From NCBI GenBank assembly GCA_022564995.1, contig JADFKK010000028.1:1-41460 (forward strand): DNA of 41,460 nt, written 5' to 3'. This document shows, piece by piece, positions 8,353 through 16,896 of this stretch; position 1 is the stretch's first letter; every line of letters begins with the position of its first letter. Position numbers and translations under genes: made by a program. The DNA is from Planctomycetota bacterium. GTDB lineage: Bacteria; Planctomycetota; Planctomycetia; Pirellulales; JADFKK01. The notes below the pieces were generated by a model, which saw nothing but the letters and a program-made list of their open reading frames with translations, did not search any database and had not been told where the DNA came from.

Positions 8353-9522
8353 TCAGCGGGGCTTGCGTCGCCGGTAGAAGCTCAAGCCGAGCGTGGCAAT
8401 CATTCCTAGTATCAACGTCGACGGCTCCGGCACCGCCTCAGCGCCCAATGCCGCTTCCGGCGCGCCGGCCGGTCCGGGTCCGGTCCAAGCGGCGAGCAGC
8501 ACGGTCAGGTCGGCGAAGTTGACCACAGTAACCAGCGGCTCGACAAGATTACCATCGGCGGCCCCGACGTCTTTGTTCCAGTTGGCCAGCAAGATCGTCA
8601 AGTCCTCGAAGTCGACGAAGCCGTTGCTGTTGAGGTCGCTGGGCACGAGGGTTTCTTGCCCGACGATCTGAAACCCGGCCCAACGCATGCGCTGCCCGCC
8701 GTCCGTGGTGGCGTCGACGCTGAGGGTCAAGTCGCCGCTCAGGCCGGTGAAGTGGACGAAGGTCCCGTCCCACGGGGAGGTGACGCCGACGGTATTGCCG
8801 CCGCCCTGTAACTCGTAAACACCGTCGGTCGGCACTTCCACATATGTGCCGTCCGCCACGCTCAACATACTCAGCCCCTTGGGAACTCCATTGGCGTAAA
8901 AGGTTCCGCCTCGATCGCCAAACGGTTCGCCGGCCCCGCCGACGTAAGCGTAAACGTCATACGTGGCGTAGGGAATCCCAGTGACAACGACTTGCCCGTC
9001 GATTTGGAACGCGCCGTCGGGCAGCAGCGTGGGCGAGCCGTCGGTATCGCCGTTGCGTCCCCAGGTGTCCCAATCGGAGCTGAACATCCTGGCATCGTCC
9101 GTGCCGTTTCCGCGGCCGCCGATTCCACCTCGATCGTACCAGGAGATATGCACGCCCGCGACGTGACTGCCCGAATCATCCAGCGGGTCTCCGTAGGCGG
9201 TGGTCCAATCGCCGGCGTAGGGACCGGGCGTCTCGTTGTTCGACAGGCCGTCTGGCACGTTGTCCATTAAATTGTCGTTTCTCCAGTCAACGAAGATGTT
9301 GTTCCAATTGGCCACGTTGACGCCCGGCGCGCCGGCCAGTTCGGCAGGGTCCATGCCGTTTGACTGGGGGCTCACGGTGACGCCATTGATCGGATATTCC
9401 CAGCCTCGCGAAATGTTAAAGCTAAGGATGTCCGCTGCCTGGCTAACCGCCGGGCAACACACGATCGCCGCTGCGGCCAACACGACAGCGGAGAGCCGAG
9501 TGTGAAACAAGAACCATCGCAT
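8353..9522 (-). CDS. PEP-CTERM protein with dockerin-like segment
   Basis: The protein has 389 residues from the ATG at 9522, which is chosen because GGAGG lies 8 bases upstream; an earlier in-frame ATG at 9564 lacks this. It has a signal peptide ending AVSQAAD and a beta-rich body of unknown family (about 30-285). A dockerin-like EF-hand loop DLNSNGFVDFED comes next, then the degenerate second repeat VVNFADLTVLLAAW. The end is VPEPSTLILGMIATLG and a basic tail YRRRKPR. By family knowledge it is sorted by exosortase and the loop binds calcium. It stops with TGA, which shows TGA is an ordinary stop in this genome. The last 300 bases are shared with four other genes in the window. Confidence 0.9.
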   Translation of the reverse strand: MRWFLFHTRLSAVVLAAAAIVCCPAVSQAADILSFNISRGWEYPINGVTVSPQSNGMDPAELAGAPGVNVANWNNIFVDWRNDNLMDNVPDGLSNNETPGPYAGDWTTAYGDPLDDSGSHVAGVHISWYDRGGIGGRGNGTDDARMFSSDWDTWGRNGDTDGSPTLLPDGAFQIDGQVVVTGIPYATYDVYAYVGGAGEPFGDRGGTFYANGVPKGLSMLSVADGTYVEVPTDGVYELQGGGNTVGVTSPWDGTFVHFTGLSGDLTLSVDATTDGGQRMRWAGFQIVGQETLVPSDLNSNGFVDFEDLTILLANWNKDVGAADGNLVEPLVTVVNFADLTVLLAAWTGPGPAGAPEAALGAEAVPEPSTLILGMIATLGLSFYRRRKPR

Positions 9523-9705
9523 AGGTCTAGCCTCCAGAAAATTGCTGTTTTCGTCCGGCGGCACGCCACGTCCAGCGCGCAGGACACCACCAGCATCCTA
9601 GCCGCTGCGAAAAGCAGATGCAACAAGGTTCCAGGAAGTTGGTGTCGAAAGAGGCGGGGAGATCGGCGGGCAAGTGAGCCAGAACGTACCATGTATCAGC
9701 GGGGC

Positions 9706-9790
9706 TTGGAACGCCCGTCGTCTGCGTCGCCGGTAGAAGCTCAAGCCGAGCAGGCCCAAGAGGCCGAGGGAGGCTGGATCGCGCGGAGCC
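9706..9790 (-). pseudogene. Decayed PEP-CTERM tail, stop codon lost
   Basis: The minus strand reads LGLLGLLGLSFYRRRRRRAF, the standard end of the PEP-CTERM genes here. Where intact copies have TAA after the final Phe, this copy has CAA, so the frame runs on into unrelated sequence. Nothing upstream codes for a protein body or VPEP motif. It is a relic. Confidence 0.6.
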
Positions 9791-9826
9791 CGCCGTAGGC
9801 CGCGAGCCATGACGAGCGCCGGAGCG

Positions 9827-11635
9827 TTACTTCCGCCCACCGGTTAAGCGGCGCAGGCTGTTTTTCGCGTCGACGTGAAGTGGATTGATGGCGAGAGTCC
9901 GCCGGTAATACTCGATCGCCTGTTGCGGCTTCCCGATCCTTTCGTGCGAAACGCCTAAAAGAAACTGGGCCTGTTCAAAACGCGGATTGAGCTGCGTGGC
10001 CTGCTTGAGCGACGCGATCACGGATGGTATCGGTTGTTTGGCAACGAACAGGGCATTACCGTAGCTGAAGTGAAATCCGGCGTTTTGAGAGTCGAGGTCG
10101 ACCGCCTTGCGATAAGACTGTAACGCCGCGGCGAAGCTGCCTTGGTGCAGCAACACGTTTCCCAGATTGTGATGGGCAAAGGCGAAGTCGGGCTTCAGTT
10201 TGAGAGCCAGCCGCAGATGCGACTCGGCGGCGGCGAACGCCCTGAGTCGGTCCAGCACATTGCCGAGGTTGTTGTGTGCTTCGGCGTAGGTGGGCGATAG
10301 CTCGACGACTCCCCGGTAATGAATGGCGGCCTCTGGGAACCGTCCCAACTGTTCCAGAACGCTCGCCAGGCGAAAGCGAATCAGCGTTTCGGTGCGCCGA
10401 CGAGCCAGATCGATCTTGGGGTGGTCGATGGTTCGCCCGGGAAACGCAGCGCTGCGGACGAAGCGCTGTCGGCTGGTGCCTTCCAAGTTTTTCACGTCGG
10501 CCAGCAAGACGTCGACCGTCAGCGGCCCCTTGTAGATCACTGCGAGCTGACCGTTCGCATCGATCAGAAAACTGGTCGGCAAGGGCAGTTGCCGGCGCAT
10601 AGGAATCTGCCGGTGGTGCATCTGTTCCAGGGCTCTGAGCAACTGCGGCGTCGCGCGGCCTACCTCGAAGGGAAGCCCAATTCGACGGGCGGTGCTCACA
10701 GCCGCTGCCTTCGATCCGTCGTCTTTCATTCCGTCGACCGAGAGCGCCAATACTTCGATCCCCGCGGCACGAAGCTCGTCGCTGCGATCGGTGAGCTCTT
10801 GCAGTTCAGCCAGACACGGCCGACACCAACTGGCCCACAAATTCAGCAGGACGGGCTTTCCCTTATTAAACCGTGCCCACTTCGTCGTGCCATCGAACTG
10901 TTCATATGGCACGCGTACCATCGGCAAGCGATACGCCAGCGGGATACGTGCGGCGTCGGCTGAGTTGGGAAGCTTGGGCGCTGCCGGCACGATCTTGAGC
11001 GTTCTGGCCGGCACGCTCCAAGGATCCGCGGCCCTTGAGCCCTGCACGAGTCGGTAACGCGAATCGACTTGCAGATCCGTAAATGTCTCGGCATCGCCGG
11101 CCGGCCATTTCACGATCAGCTTCTTGATTTTCTTGGCGTCTCCCAAGCCGAAATGGAGCCATTTGCTCGATTGGCCAAGAAAGCCTTCGCCCGCGTGGAG
11201 CGTCTTAATCATCGGTTTGTGATCTGGGTCGTCGAGATAAACTTCGACGCGCGCGCCGATCGCATCGCGGTTGGTTGTCTTGCCGTTTCCCACGAGCCGC
11301 ACGGCGAGAAAATGATGGTCGGTCGGCGCATCGTTGCGAAGGAAACGGAGGCGGGGCGCGTTGCGATTGGAAATCCACATGTCCAGATCGCCGTCGAGAT
11401 CCCAGTCCACCAGCACCACCGATCGGCCGTCGTCGGCCAAGTCAAGCCCCGAAACAGCCGACACGCGGGCGAACTGCGGCCCGTCGCCCGCGGTGGCTGC
11501 GACGTTGAGAAACGCACAGTGAGACTCGCGGCCGCTGAACGAACGGCCGGTGAAGATCATGTCGCTCAACTGCCGATTCGCGCGGGCCAGCGCGTCGCTG
11601 CTTTGACGCGTATTATCGAGCGAGTGCGACGCCAC
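9827..11635 (-). CDS. ASPIC/UnbV, thioredoxin and TPR part of a split protein
   Basis: These 602 codons continue in the same frame as the gene at 11654-13660, after a single TGA and six sense codons (SFYWRR). The only nearby start is a GTG without a ribosome site. Domains: the last FG-GAP blade (DWDLDGDLDM near 78), an ASPIC/UnbV domain (about 95-205, with LHAGEGFLGQSSKWLHFGLG), a thioredoxin/TlpA-like domain with WASWCRPC near 267, and TPR repeats from about 400 to the end. FG-GAP/ASPIC proteins are exported beta-propeller proteins; the CxxC domain suggests redox chemistry outside the cytoplasm. The part has no signal sequence of its own, which supports production as the C-terminal half of a 1277-residue protein. 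See the entry at 11654. Confidence 0.8.
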   Translation of the reverse strand: MASHSLDNTRQSSDALARANRQLSDMIFTGRSFSGRESHCAFLNVAATAGDGPQFARVSAVSGLDLADDGRSVVLVDWDLDGDLDMWISNRNAPRLRFLRNDAPTDHHFLAVRLVGNGKTTNRDAIGARVEVYLDDPDHKPMIKTLHAGEGFLGQSSKWLHFGLGDAKKIKKLIVKWPAGDAETFTDLQVDSRYRLVQGSRAADPWSVPARTLKIVPAAPKLPNSADAARIPLAYRLPMVRVPYEQFDGTTKWARFNKGKPVLLNLWASWCRPCLAELQELTDRSDELRAAGIEVLALSVDGMKDDGSKAAAVSTARRIGLPFEVGRATPQLLRALEQMHHRQIPMRRQLPLPTSFLIDANGQLAVIYKGPLTVDVLLADVKNLEGTSRQRFVRSAAFPGRTIDHPKIDLARRRTETLIRFRLASVLEQLGRFPEAAIHYRGVVELSPTYAEAHNNLGNVLDRLRAFAAAESHLRLALKLKPDFAFAHHNLGNVLLHQGSFAAALQSYRKAVDLDSQNAGFHFSYGNALFVAKQPIPSVIASLKQATQLNPRFEQAQFLLGVSHERIGKPQQAIEYYRRTLAINPLHVDAKNSLRRLTGGRK

Positions 11636-11653
11636 GCGCCGCCAATAGAAACT

Positions 11654-11656
11654 TCA
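11654..11656 (-). other. In-frame TGA joining two halves of one gene
   Basis: The minus strand reads ...TADDTGDL, TGA, SFYWRRVASHSL... in one frame. Upstream there are six FG-GAP calcium-loop motifs and downstream there is a seventh, followed by the ASPIC/UnbV domain that normally ends such propellers. So the codon falls inside one fold. From memory, related proteins have a D-L-x-S-F-F-W-R-like stretch here. The options are selenocysteine, readthrough, a recent nonsense mutation or a sequencing error. A stem can be drawn from base 18 to 51 after the U of UGA (GCGCGU with ACGCGU, with a small inner GCG/CGC stem), which is the right place for a bacterial SECIS, but its fit is not proven. Confidence 0.6.
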
Positions 11657-13660
11657 CAAGTCGCCGGTGTCGTCGGCCGTGATGTATCCGTTGGCGACGA
11701 TCAAATCCTCCCAGCCGTCGTTGTTCAGATCGACGAACAGCGAAGCCCAGGCCCAACGACCCATTTCCACGCCGGCGCGGGCGCTGATGTCGCGAAAGGT
11801 TCCATTGCCTGTGTTCTTGAGTAGCGTATTGCCGCGCGCCAAGCGTTGCATGCGCTGCTTGACGCCGTCGGCCGCATTCGGCTTGAATTTATCTTGAAAG
11901 GTGATCCGGTTGCCGGCGGCCGAGAACATGTTACTGACGTAGGCGTCCATCCAGCCGTCGCGGTCGAAGTCGCCCCAGGTGATGCCCATGCCGGTGCCGG
12001 CGTTTTCGATGTGGGCCTGGTCCGAAACGTCAACGAACTTCCCATGGTCGTTGCGATAAAGATTGTCGCGGCCAAAATCGTTGGCCACGTAGAGATCCTG
12101 ATCGCCGTCATTGTCGTAATCTTCCCAGGCGGCTGAAAAGCTGTAGCGGCGATTGTTCACGTCCAGTCCGACCTGTTTTGTGACGTCCGTAAACCGCCAG
12201 TGTTGCGGCGAGGAGCGAATGTCGTTGCGCAGCAGGTGGCTTGGCCCACCCGTATTCGCATCGTGCATCACGAACCCCGCATCGCCGGTCGGCAGCGCCG
12301 AGCCGCCGGCATCTCCGGCCAAGTCGAGAGGCTTGTCGGCATAGTAGCCGCAGACGTAAAGGTCCAGATCGCCGTCGCCATCGAAGTCGACGGCCGCCAA
12401 CGACATCACGTCTTCGGTCGTTGGAAGCAGCGTGCGATATTGAAATCGCCGGCCCCCTTCGTTGCTCGCCAGCACGACGCCCCCCATCACGCTCACCGCC
12501 AGATCCTGATCCCCGTCGTTGTCCAGGTCCAGCAGCAGCGCCGCTCGCGACGACTCGAGCCAGTCGACTTCCCAGGCCGCGGAGACCTCCCGGGTCGTGC
12601 CGTCGGGCTGTTGCAAGAACAGGCGGTTCGGCAAGCCGCGTTCCTGACAAAGATAGAGGTCATCGAGCCCGTCGCCGTTCACGTCGCCAACGGCCATCCC
12701 GGGCGATCCGAACGACTCGAGATAGATGCCGTGGGGAATTCGTCCCAGCCAGTGTCCATAGCCTTGCAGCAGTTGCGGCTTGTAACAGGCGTTGCCGCTG
12801 AGCACGGAGTCGGTACAGTCGACAAACCAACGCTTGGTGGATCGCGTGACCTGTTCAAACGCGGTGACGGCGATGCTTTGAATTCGTGGTGCCGATGACG
12901 AATCGGTCGACCAACGAATTACCCAGGTGGCATGTTGCTCGATCATTCCCGTCGCGGTATGGCCCGAAAGGCTGAAATACTGCCGCGTCGTGAGCCCCCC
13001 GTCGGTCTTTGCGATGCGGAACAACTTAAACTTGACGTGCGTCTCGGTCGCGCCTTCTAGCGGCTGGGCGAGAGCGCGTAGCGCCGCGGTCAATCCGGCC
13101 GCGCCGCGAAAGCGATCGGCCGTGGGGCTGTTTTTCGCCCGCTCTACCCGTAGATGTTTAGTGCGATAGACCGTCTGCAACGCGGCTGGAAAGAGAGGCC
13201 CGCTGGAAAACCTCTCGTCGACCAGCGGCGCGATCGCGTCAGAACGGATCTCGTTGGGATGGGCGAGCAAGTTCCCGAGCTTCTTGAGCTGAGCGCCGGC
13301 TCGATTGTTGAAATCCTCGGTGTCCCAGCCGTCCTTGCGCGGATCATCCAGATCCTGCCAAGAGGTCCGGCCGATGGGCAGAGTGCCGCTGGAGCGCAGG
13401 CCGACGATCCGATTCGGCGAGGTCTTTGTTTCCGGTGTTTCGTCATCCGCATCGCCCCGCAGCGCAACCGCCGCTTGTGCTTCATCATCGAGCGCCGTCG
13501 TCGCAACGTCTCGGCCCTTGAAGTGTTCCGACAGCACAAGGCCAACCACGACGACCAGCAACAAGACGACAAGCAGCAGCACGGCGCCCGTCAACCAGCG
13601 GCGTTTTGGTTGTTTTCCGGCGGTATTCATCTCGAAAGGGACCATACGCTCAATCCGCAT
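11654..13660 (-). CDS. FG-GAP beta-propeller protein, N-terminal part
   Basis: These 668 codons encode a membrane-anchored N-terminus (hydrophobic segment about 25-45, no clear cleavage site), a helical region, and a propeller. Its FG-GAP/VCBS calcium loops lie near residues 323 (DVNGDGLDDL), 380, 428, 517, 567 and 645 (DLNNDGWEDL). Three in-frame ATGs (13660, 13645, 13630) precede the membrane segment and none has a strong ribosome site. The frame ends at the TGA discussed at 11654, and coding continues after it. Proteins of this type (CRTAC1/ASPIC-UnbV) are large, exported and common in planctomycetes; their biochemical role is poorly known. Six blades without the seventh and without the ASPIC domain would be an incomplete fold. 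Confidence 0.85.
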   Translation of the reverse strand: MRIERMVPFEMNTAGKQPKRRWLTGAVLLLVVLLLVVVVGLVLSEHFKGRDVATTALDDEAQAAVALRGDADDETPETKTSPNRIVGLRSSGTLPIGRTSWQDLDDPRKDGWDTEDFNNRAGAQLKKLGNLLAHPNEIRSDAIAPLVDERFSSGPLFPAALQTVYRTKHLRVERAKNSPTADRFRGAAGLTAALRALAQPLEGATETHVKFKLFRIAKTDGGLTTRQYFSLSGHTATGMIEQHATWVIRWSTDSSSAPRIQSIAVTAFEQVTRSTKRWFVDCTDSVLSGNACYKPQLLQGYGHWLGRIPHGIYLESFGSPGMAVGDVNGDGLDDLYLCQERGLPNRLFLQQPDGTTREVSAAWEVDWLESSRAALLLDLDNDGDQDLAVSVMGGVVLASNEGGRRFQYRTLLPTTEDVMSLAAVDFDGDGDLDLYVCGYYADKPLDLAGDAGGSALPTGDAGFVMHDANTGGPSHLLRNDIRSSPQHWRFTDVTKQVGLDVNNRRYSFSAAWEDYDNDGDQDLYVANDFGRDNLYRNDHGKFVDVSDQAHIENAGTGMGITWGDFDRDGWMDAYVSNMFSAAGNRITFQDKFKPNAADGVKQRMQRLARGNTLLKNTGNGTFRDISARAGVEMGRWAWASLFVDLNNDGWEDLIVANGYITADDTGDL

Positions 13661-13738
13661 CGATTTATCCCGATCGGCCCGAATCGCATCGTCACCGCTG
13701 TCGATGCTTGGGAAGATGTAATCCTTAGTGGGCCAGCG

Positions 13739-14857
13739 CTACGCCCGTCCCGCCGCTCGTCGTCGCCGATAGAAGCTCAAGCCGAGCGCGGCAATCACAC
13801 CGAGCAGCAACGACGACGGCTCCGGCACTGCCTCGGTGCCCAACGCAGCTTCCGGCGAGCCGGCCGGTCCGGGTCCGGTCCAGTCGGCGAGCAGCACGGT
13901 CAGGTCGGCGAAATTGACCACGCTGACCAGCGGTTCCACGAGATTACCGTCCTCGACCCCGACGTCCTTGTTCCAGTTGGCTAGCAAGATCGTCAAGTCC
14001 TCGAAGTCGACGAAGCCGTTGTTGTTAAGGTCGCTCAGTGGGCCTTGGTTTTCGGTTGGCGTGACGTCTTCCCAAGTGGTCCCGAAGCGAATTTCGTCAA
14101 ACGACCAAAGTCTGGTTCCGCGCATTACGATTCTGTCGAATCCCTCATCGCCGCCCTCATTGAGAGTCACATCACTGCTGATGTCCACGGACTGCTCCGT
14201 CTCCGCCAATTCCAGATCCGGGTCGATCCAGATCGTTGCTTCGCTCGCAACGAATTCATCGTAGTCGATTCTGACCACAAATAAATGTGTCTCGGTGTCA
14301 AACGGAGTCCCGATACCAATAGGGTCGTTGGAGCCGCCTTGAAACCATGTGTAATTCAGTGGATCACCGACTTCACCCGGACCGAAACCTTCGACGGTGC
14401 CGGGGCCGTTGACGGGGCCGTTGAAGGTTTGAAATCCGGCGAATGAAGCCTCTTGGGCATCATCTCTGCGGGCCAGTACGCTGTAGTAAATCGTGCTGGT
14501 GACTCCGGTGCCGCCGATTTTTCCATTGGTGCCGATCAAGTCCGCAGCACCGAACGGCCCGCCAACCGTAAGGTCAAGCACTCCCTCCATTTCGCCTGCA
14601 TCGCGCGATACGTGGACGCCGTCGGTTGTCAGAAGAGTTGAGTAGGTCAAACCATCCGCGAAAAAGTCGCTGTCGCTACTCCACGTCGCGCCGTCTGTAT
14701 ATCCTGTTCCCGTGATAGGCTGGCCGAGTACGGGGCCCTCAATGTAATCACCGTCGGCGAAGCCTTCGTAGGACAGCAAGTCGGCAACGACGGGCCGCGT
14801 GACGAGCACGGTCGTTAGGCAGGTCACGATGACCAACAACAATCTTTGCGTGCGCAT
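13739..14857 (-). CDS. PEP-CTERM protein with dockerin-like segment
   Basis: The start at 14857 is set by AGGAGA 7 bases upstream (a TTG seven codons earlier is less likely), giving 372 residues. A signal peptide ends near RPVVAD. The body has a jelly-roll-like look (LLSYEGFADGDYIEG, VLARRDD, LWSFDEIRFGTTWEDV), similar to concanavalin/LamG-type sugar-binding folds; this is an inference. The C-terminal cassette follows: DLNNNGFVDFED, FADLTVLLADW, VPEPSSLLLGVIAALG and a tail RRRRAAGRA. Here the cassette has VEDG where the other copies have AADG, and its 3' end differs from the others, so it is the most diverged of the five intact copies. Confidence 0.9.
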   Translation of the reverse strand: MRTQRLLLVIVTCLTTVLVTRPVVADLLSYEGFADGDYIEGPVLGQPITGTGYTDGATWSSDSDFFADGLTYSTLLTTDGVHVSRDAGEMEGVLDLTVGGPFGAADLIGTNGKIGGTGVTSTIYYSVLARRDDAQEASFAGFQTFNGPVNGPGTVEGFGPGEVGDPLNYTWFQGGSNDPIGIGTPFDTETHLFVVRIDYDEFVASEATIWIDPDLELAETEQSVDISSDVTLNEGGDEGFDRIVMRGTRLWSFDEIRFGTTWEDVTPTENQGPLSDLNNNGFVDFEDLTILLANWNKDVGVEDGNLVEPLVSVVNFADLTVLLADWTGPGPAGSPEAALGTEAVPEPSSLLLGVIAALGLSFYRRRRAAGRA

Positions 14858-15353
14858 TTTGGATCTCCTTCCGATCAAGTCAGTAGACCGAGATTATTGG
14901 AAACTACACCGGGTATACAAGAAAAAAGGAAACGGCTCTGGCGGCCATGCGTGCCGGGCAAACTTGCCGAGCACAGGCCGCGAGAACGATTTCCTTGTTT
15001 ACGTCAGTGAGTTCAGTAGCGAGCTTTACTCGTAGTCGTCTCTTAAGTGGTGAGGAGGAGGAGACCACACCGAGCCAATCGGCTTAAGTGGCGGAACCCT
15101 GAGCCTAAAACAAATCGCGACGATTGCAAGCACCATTTTAAGAAAAACCTGAAAATTAGTCGGAAATAACGGTAATCATGCAGAGCGTATCCCGTTAGTG
15201 CGAGATTCCAGCGGAATCCGCCCCGCCTGGAATCTCGCCGGCGACAGCCATTTGGCAGTCCACCTCGCCCCGAAACCAACGCCCCAGCTTCGCCCCAATT
15301 GCACGAACGGCAGGCAACAACGTGACTCAGAACCCATTGGGAATTAGCGGAGC
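14858..15353. other. Intergenic region with a 12-bp stem hairpin
   Basis: I see no gene. A hairpin lies at 15200-15238: GCGAGATTCCAG pairs with CTGGAATCTCGC around a 15-base loop. No T-run follows, so it is not a classical terminator. GATTGCAAGC near 15123 recurs near 20031 in the other large gap of the PEP-CTERM cluster. The last 75 bases match the 3' flanks of the genes at 8353 and 16897 (CCAGCTTCGCCCC, TTGCACGAACGGCAGGCAA). Confidence 0.7.
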
Positions 15354-16709
15354 TTAGAACGCCCGCCGTCTTCGTCGCCGGAAGAGGCTTAAGCCGAGCG
15401 TGGCAATCACACCGAGCAGCAACGTCGACGGCTCCGGCACCACCGCTTCGCCCAATGCCGCTTCCGGCGCGCCGGCCGGCCCGGGGCCGGTCCAATCGGC
15501 GAGCAGCACGGTCAGGTCGGCGAAGTTGACCACGCTGACCAGCGGCTCGACAAGATTACCGTCGGCGGCAGTCACGTCTTTGTTCCAGTTGGCCAATAGG
15601 ATCGTCAAGTCCTCGAAGTCGACGAAGCCGTTGCTGTTCAGGTCGCTCAACGTGGAAGCGACGATGTTAATGTCACCCGTTTCCGCGTCAACATGTGCTT
15701 GTAATTCAATATTACCAGCGAAGAGAGTTTCAGTAGCGCCGATACCCTGCACCCATCGATCCTCGCGCCAGCCTATTCCCAAAACAAAATCTTGACCCTT
15801 GTGCTGGTCGTCCTTTCGCTCTGTATCAATGTTGTCTTGACCAGGAAGAAAATCAAGCCTATCACCGGATTTGCGTCTCGTGCTGTCCAGCCTTCTCCCG
15901 AAACCGTCAGCATGATCGTAATCAATCTCACCTACAAAGAGCGCGATTCGTGAATTCGAACCTCTTTCATTATCATCTATATAGTCAGTGTTCACGACAT
16001 CTTCACCCGCTCCGTCAAAGTTGTCCCACAGACTTACCGCCATTTTAACTTCCTTATCAGGGGCAAAGCCTTCGACAGCGACTACCCATTCATAATCCAC
16101 GTCTTCGTAAGCAGCAGTCAAGGTAATCGTACTACCCGTAGTGTAAGCACCTGAGCCACCGTCATTACCTGACCAGTCAAAAATCATGGCACCTTGAGCA
16201 TCGTTGTTTAAGATCGCCTCACGAATCCACCATCCAGCGACGAAGTCACCCGAAGGTACATTAGCATCCGCCAGCATGGTATCATCAACGGCAATGTCCC
16301 CGCTCAAATTGTGAAACTCAGGTTTTGCCACGTTCGCAAAGAAGGATACAACATTGCCACTGACATCGCCGGCGAGGCCGGGCAATAAGGTGACGGGAAC
16401 CTCGTTAGCTTGCCAGTAGCCCCAGGCTTCATCGATAGAACCGTTTTGTGATTTCGCATTCGTTCCAGCGCCTGCATAATACGGGGAGGACGCATTAGCA
16501 CTATCCCAATGTTTGATATCGTTATCGGTACCAATAAAATATCTCATTTGGATATCGTAAGGGGCCGCTGATGCAACACCTATCGTTGCGACAAATGCAA
16601 CGAGCACTAAACACAACTTCATGAACGCTACGAACACTGGCCCTGGGGCGATGGTTTTTCGTTGCTGGGTTGACACGGAACGCCGTCGGCATTTCGATCT
16701 GGTTTTCAT
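15354..16709 (-). CDS. PEP-CTERM protein with dockerin-like segment
   Basis: AAGGAG 7-8 bases upstream places the start at 16709 (451 aa) rather than 16751. The N-terminus is unusually long and basic (KTRSKCRRRSVSTQQRK) before the hydrophobic signal core that ends GVASAAP. The body (about 45-350) is rich in Asp, Gly and aromatic residues, and I do not recognise it. The C-terminal cassette DLNSNGFVDFED ... VVPEPSTLLLGVIATLG ... FRRRRRRAF matches its neighbours. Codon use in the body is more AT-rich than in the cassette, visible as many AAT, TTA and ATA codons. This suggests that an unrelated body was joined to the local cassette. Confidence 0.9.
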   Translation of the reverse strand: MKTRSKCRRRSVSTQQRKTIAPGPVFVAFMKLCLVLVAFVATIGVASAAPYDIQMRYFIGTDNDIKHWDSANASSPYYAGAGTNAKSQNGSIDEAWGYWQANEVPVTLLPGLAGDVSGNVVSFFANVAKPEFHNLSGDIAVDDTMLADANVPSGDFVAGWWIREAILNNDAQGAMIFDWSGNDGGSGAYTTGSTITLTAAYEDVDYEWVVAVEGFAPDKEVKMAVSLWDNFDGAGEDVVNTDYIDDNERGSNSRIALFVGEIDYDHADGFGRRLDSTRRKSGDRLDFLPGQDNIDTERKDDQHKGQDFVLGIGWREDRWVQGIGATETLFAGNIELQAHVDAETGDINIVASTLSDLNSNGFVDFEDLTILLANWNKDVTAADGNLVEPLVSVVNFADLTVLLADWTGPGPAGAPEAALGEAVVPEPSTLLLGVIATLGLSLFRRRRRRAF

Positions 16710-16896
16710 CTGTTGCTCCTTAAGGCAGATGGAAACTGATAGGAATTTCAATACGCCACGAGAACCTTAAGCGGCCCGCGGTAGCGCGATTATGGGCTAA
16801 ATGGCGATGCCTGTCAATTATTTGTCGCCCCAGCTTCGCCCCCGTTGCACGAACGGCAGGCAACGTGACTCAGAACGCGACGGGAATCAGCGGGGC

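Noticed and set aside
9827..13660. Genetic code change with TGA read as an amino acid throughout
   Set aside because: TGA ends several intact genes at the expected place (8353, 28468, 40588), so it is a normal stop in this genome.
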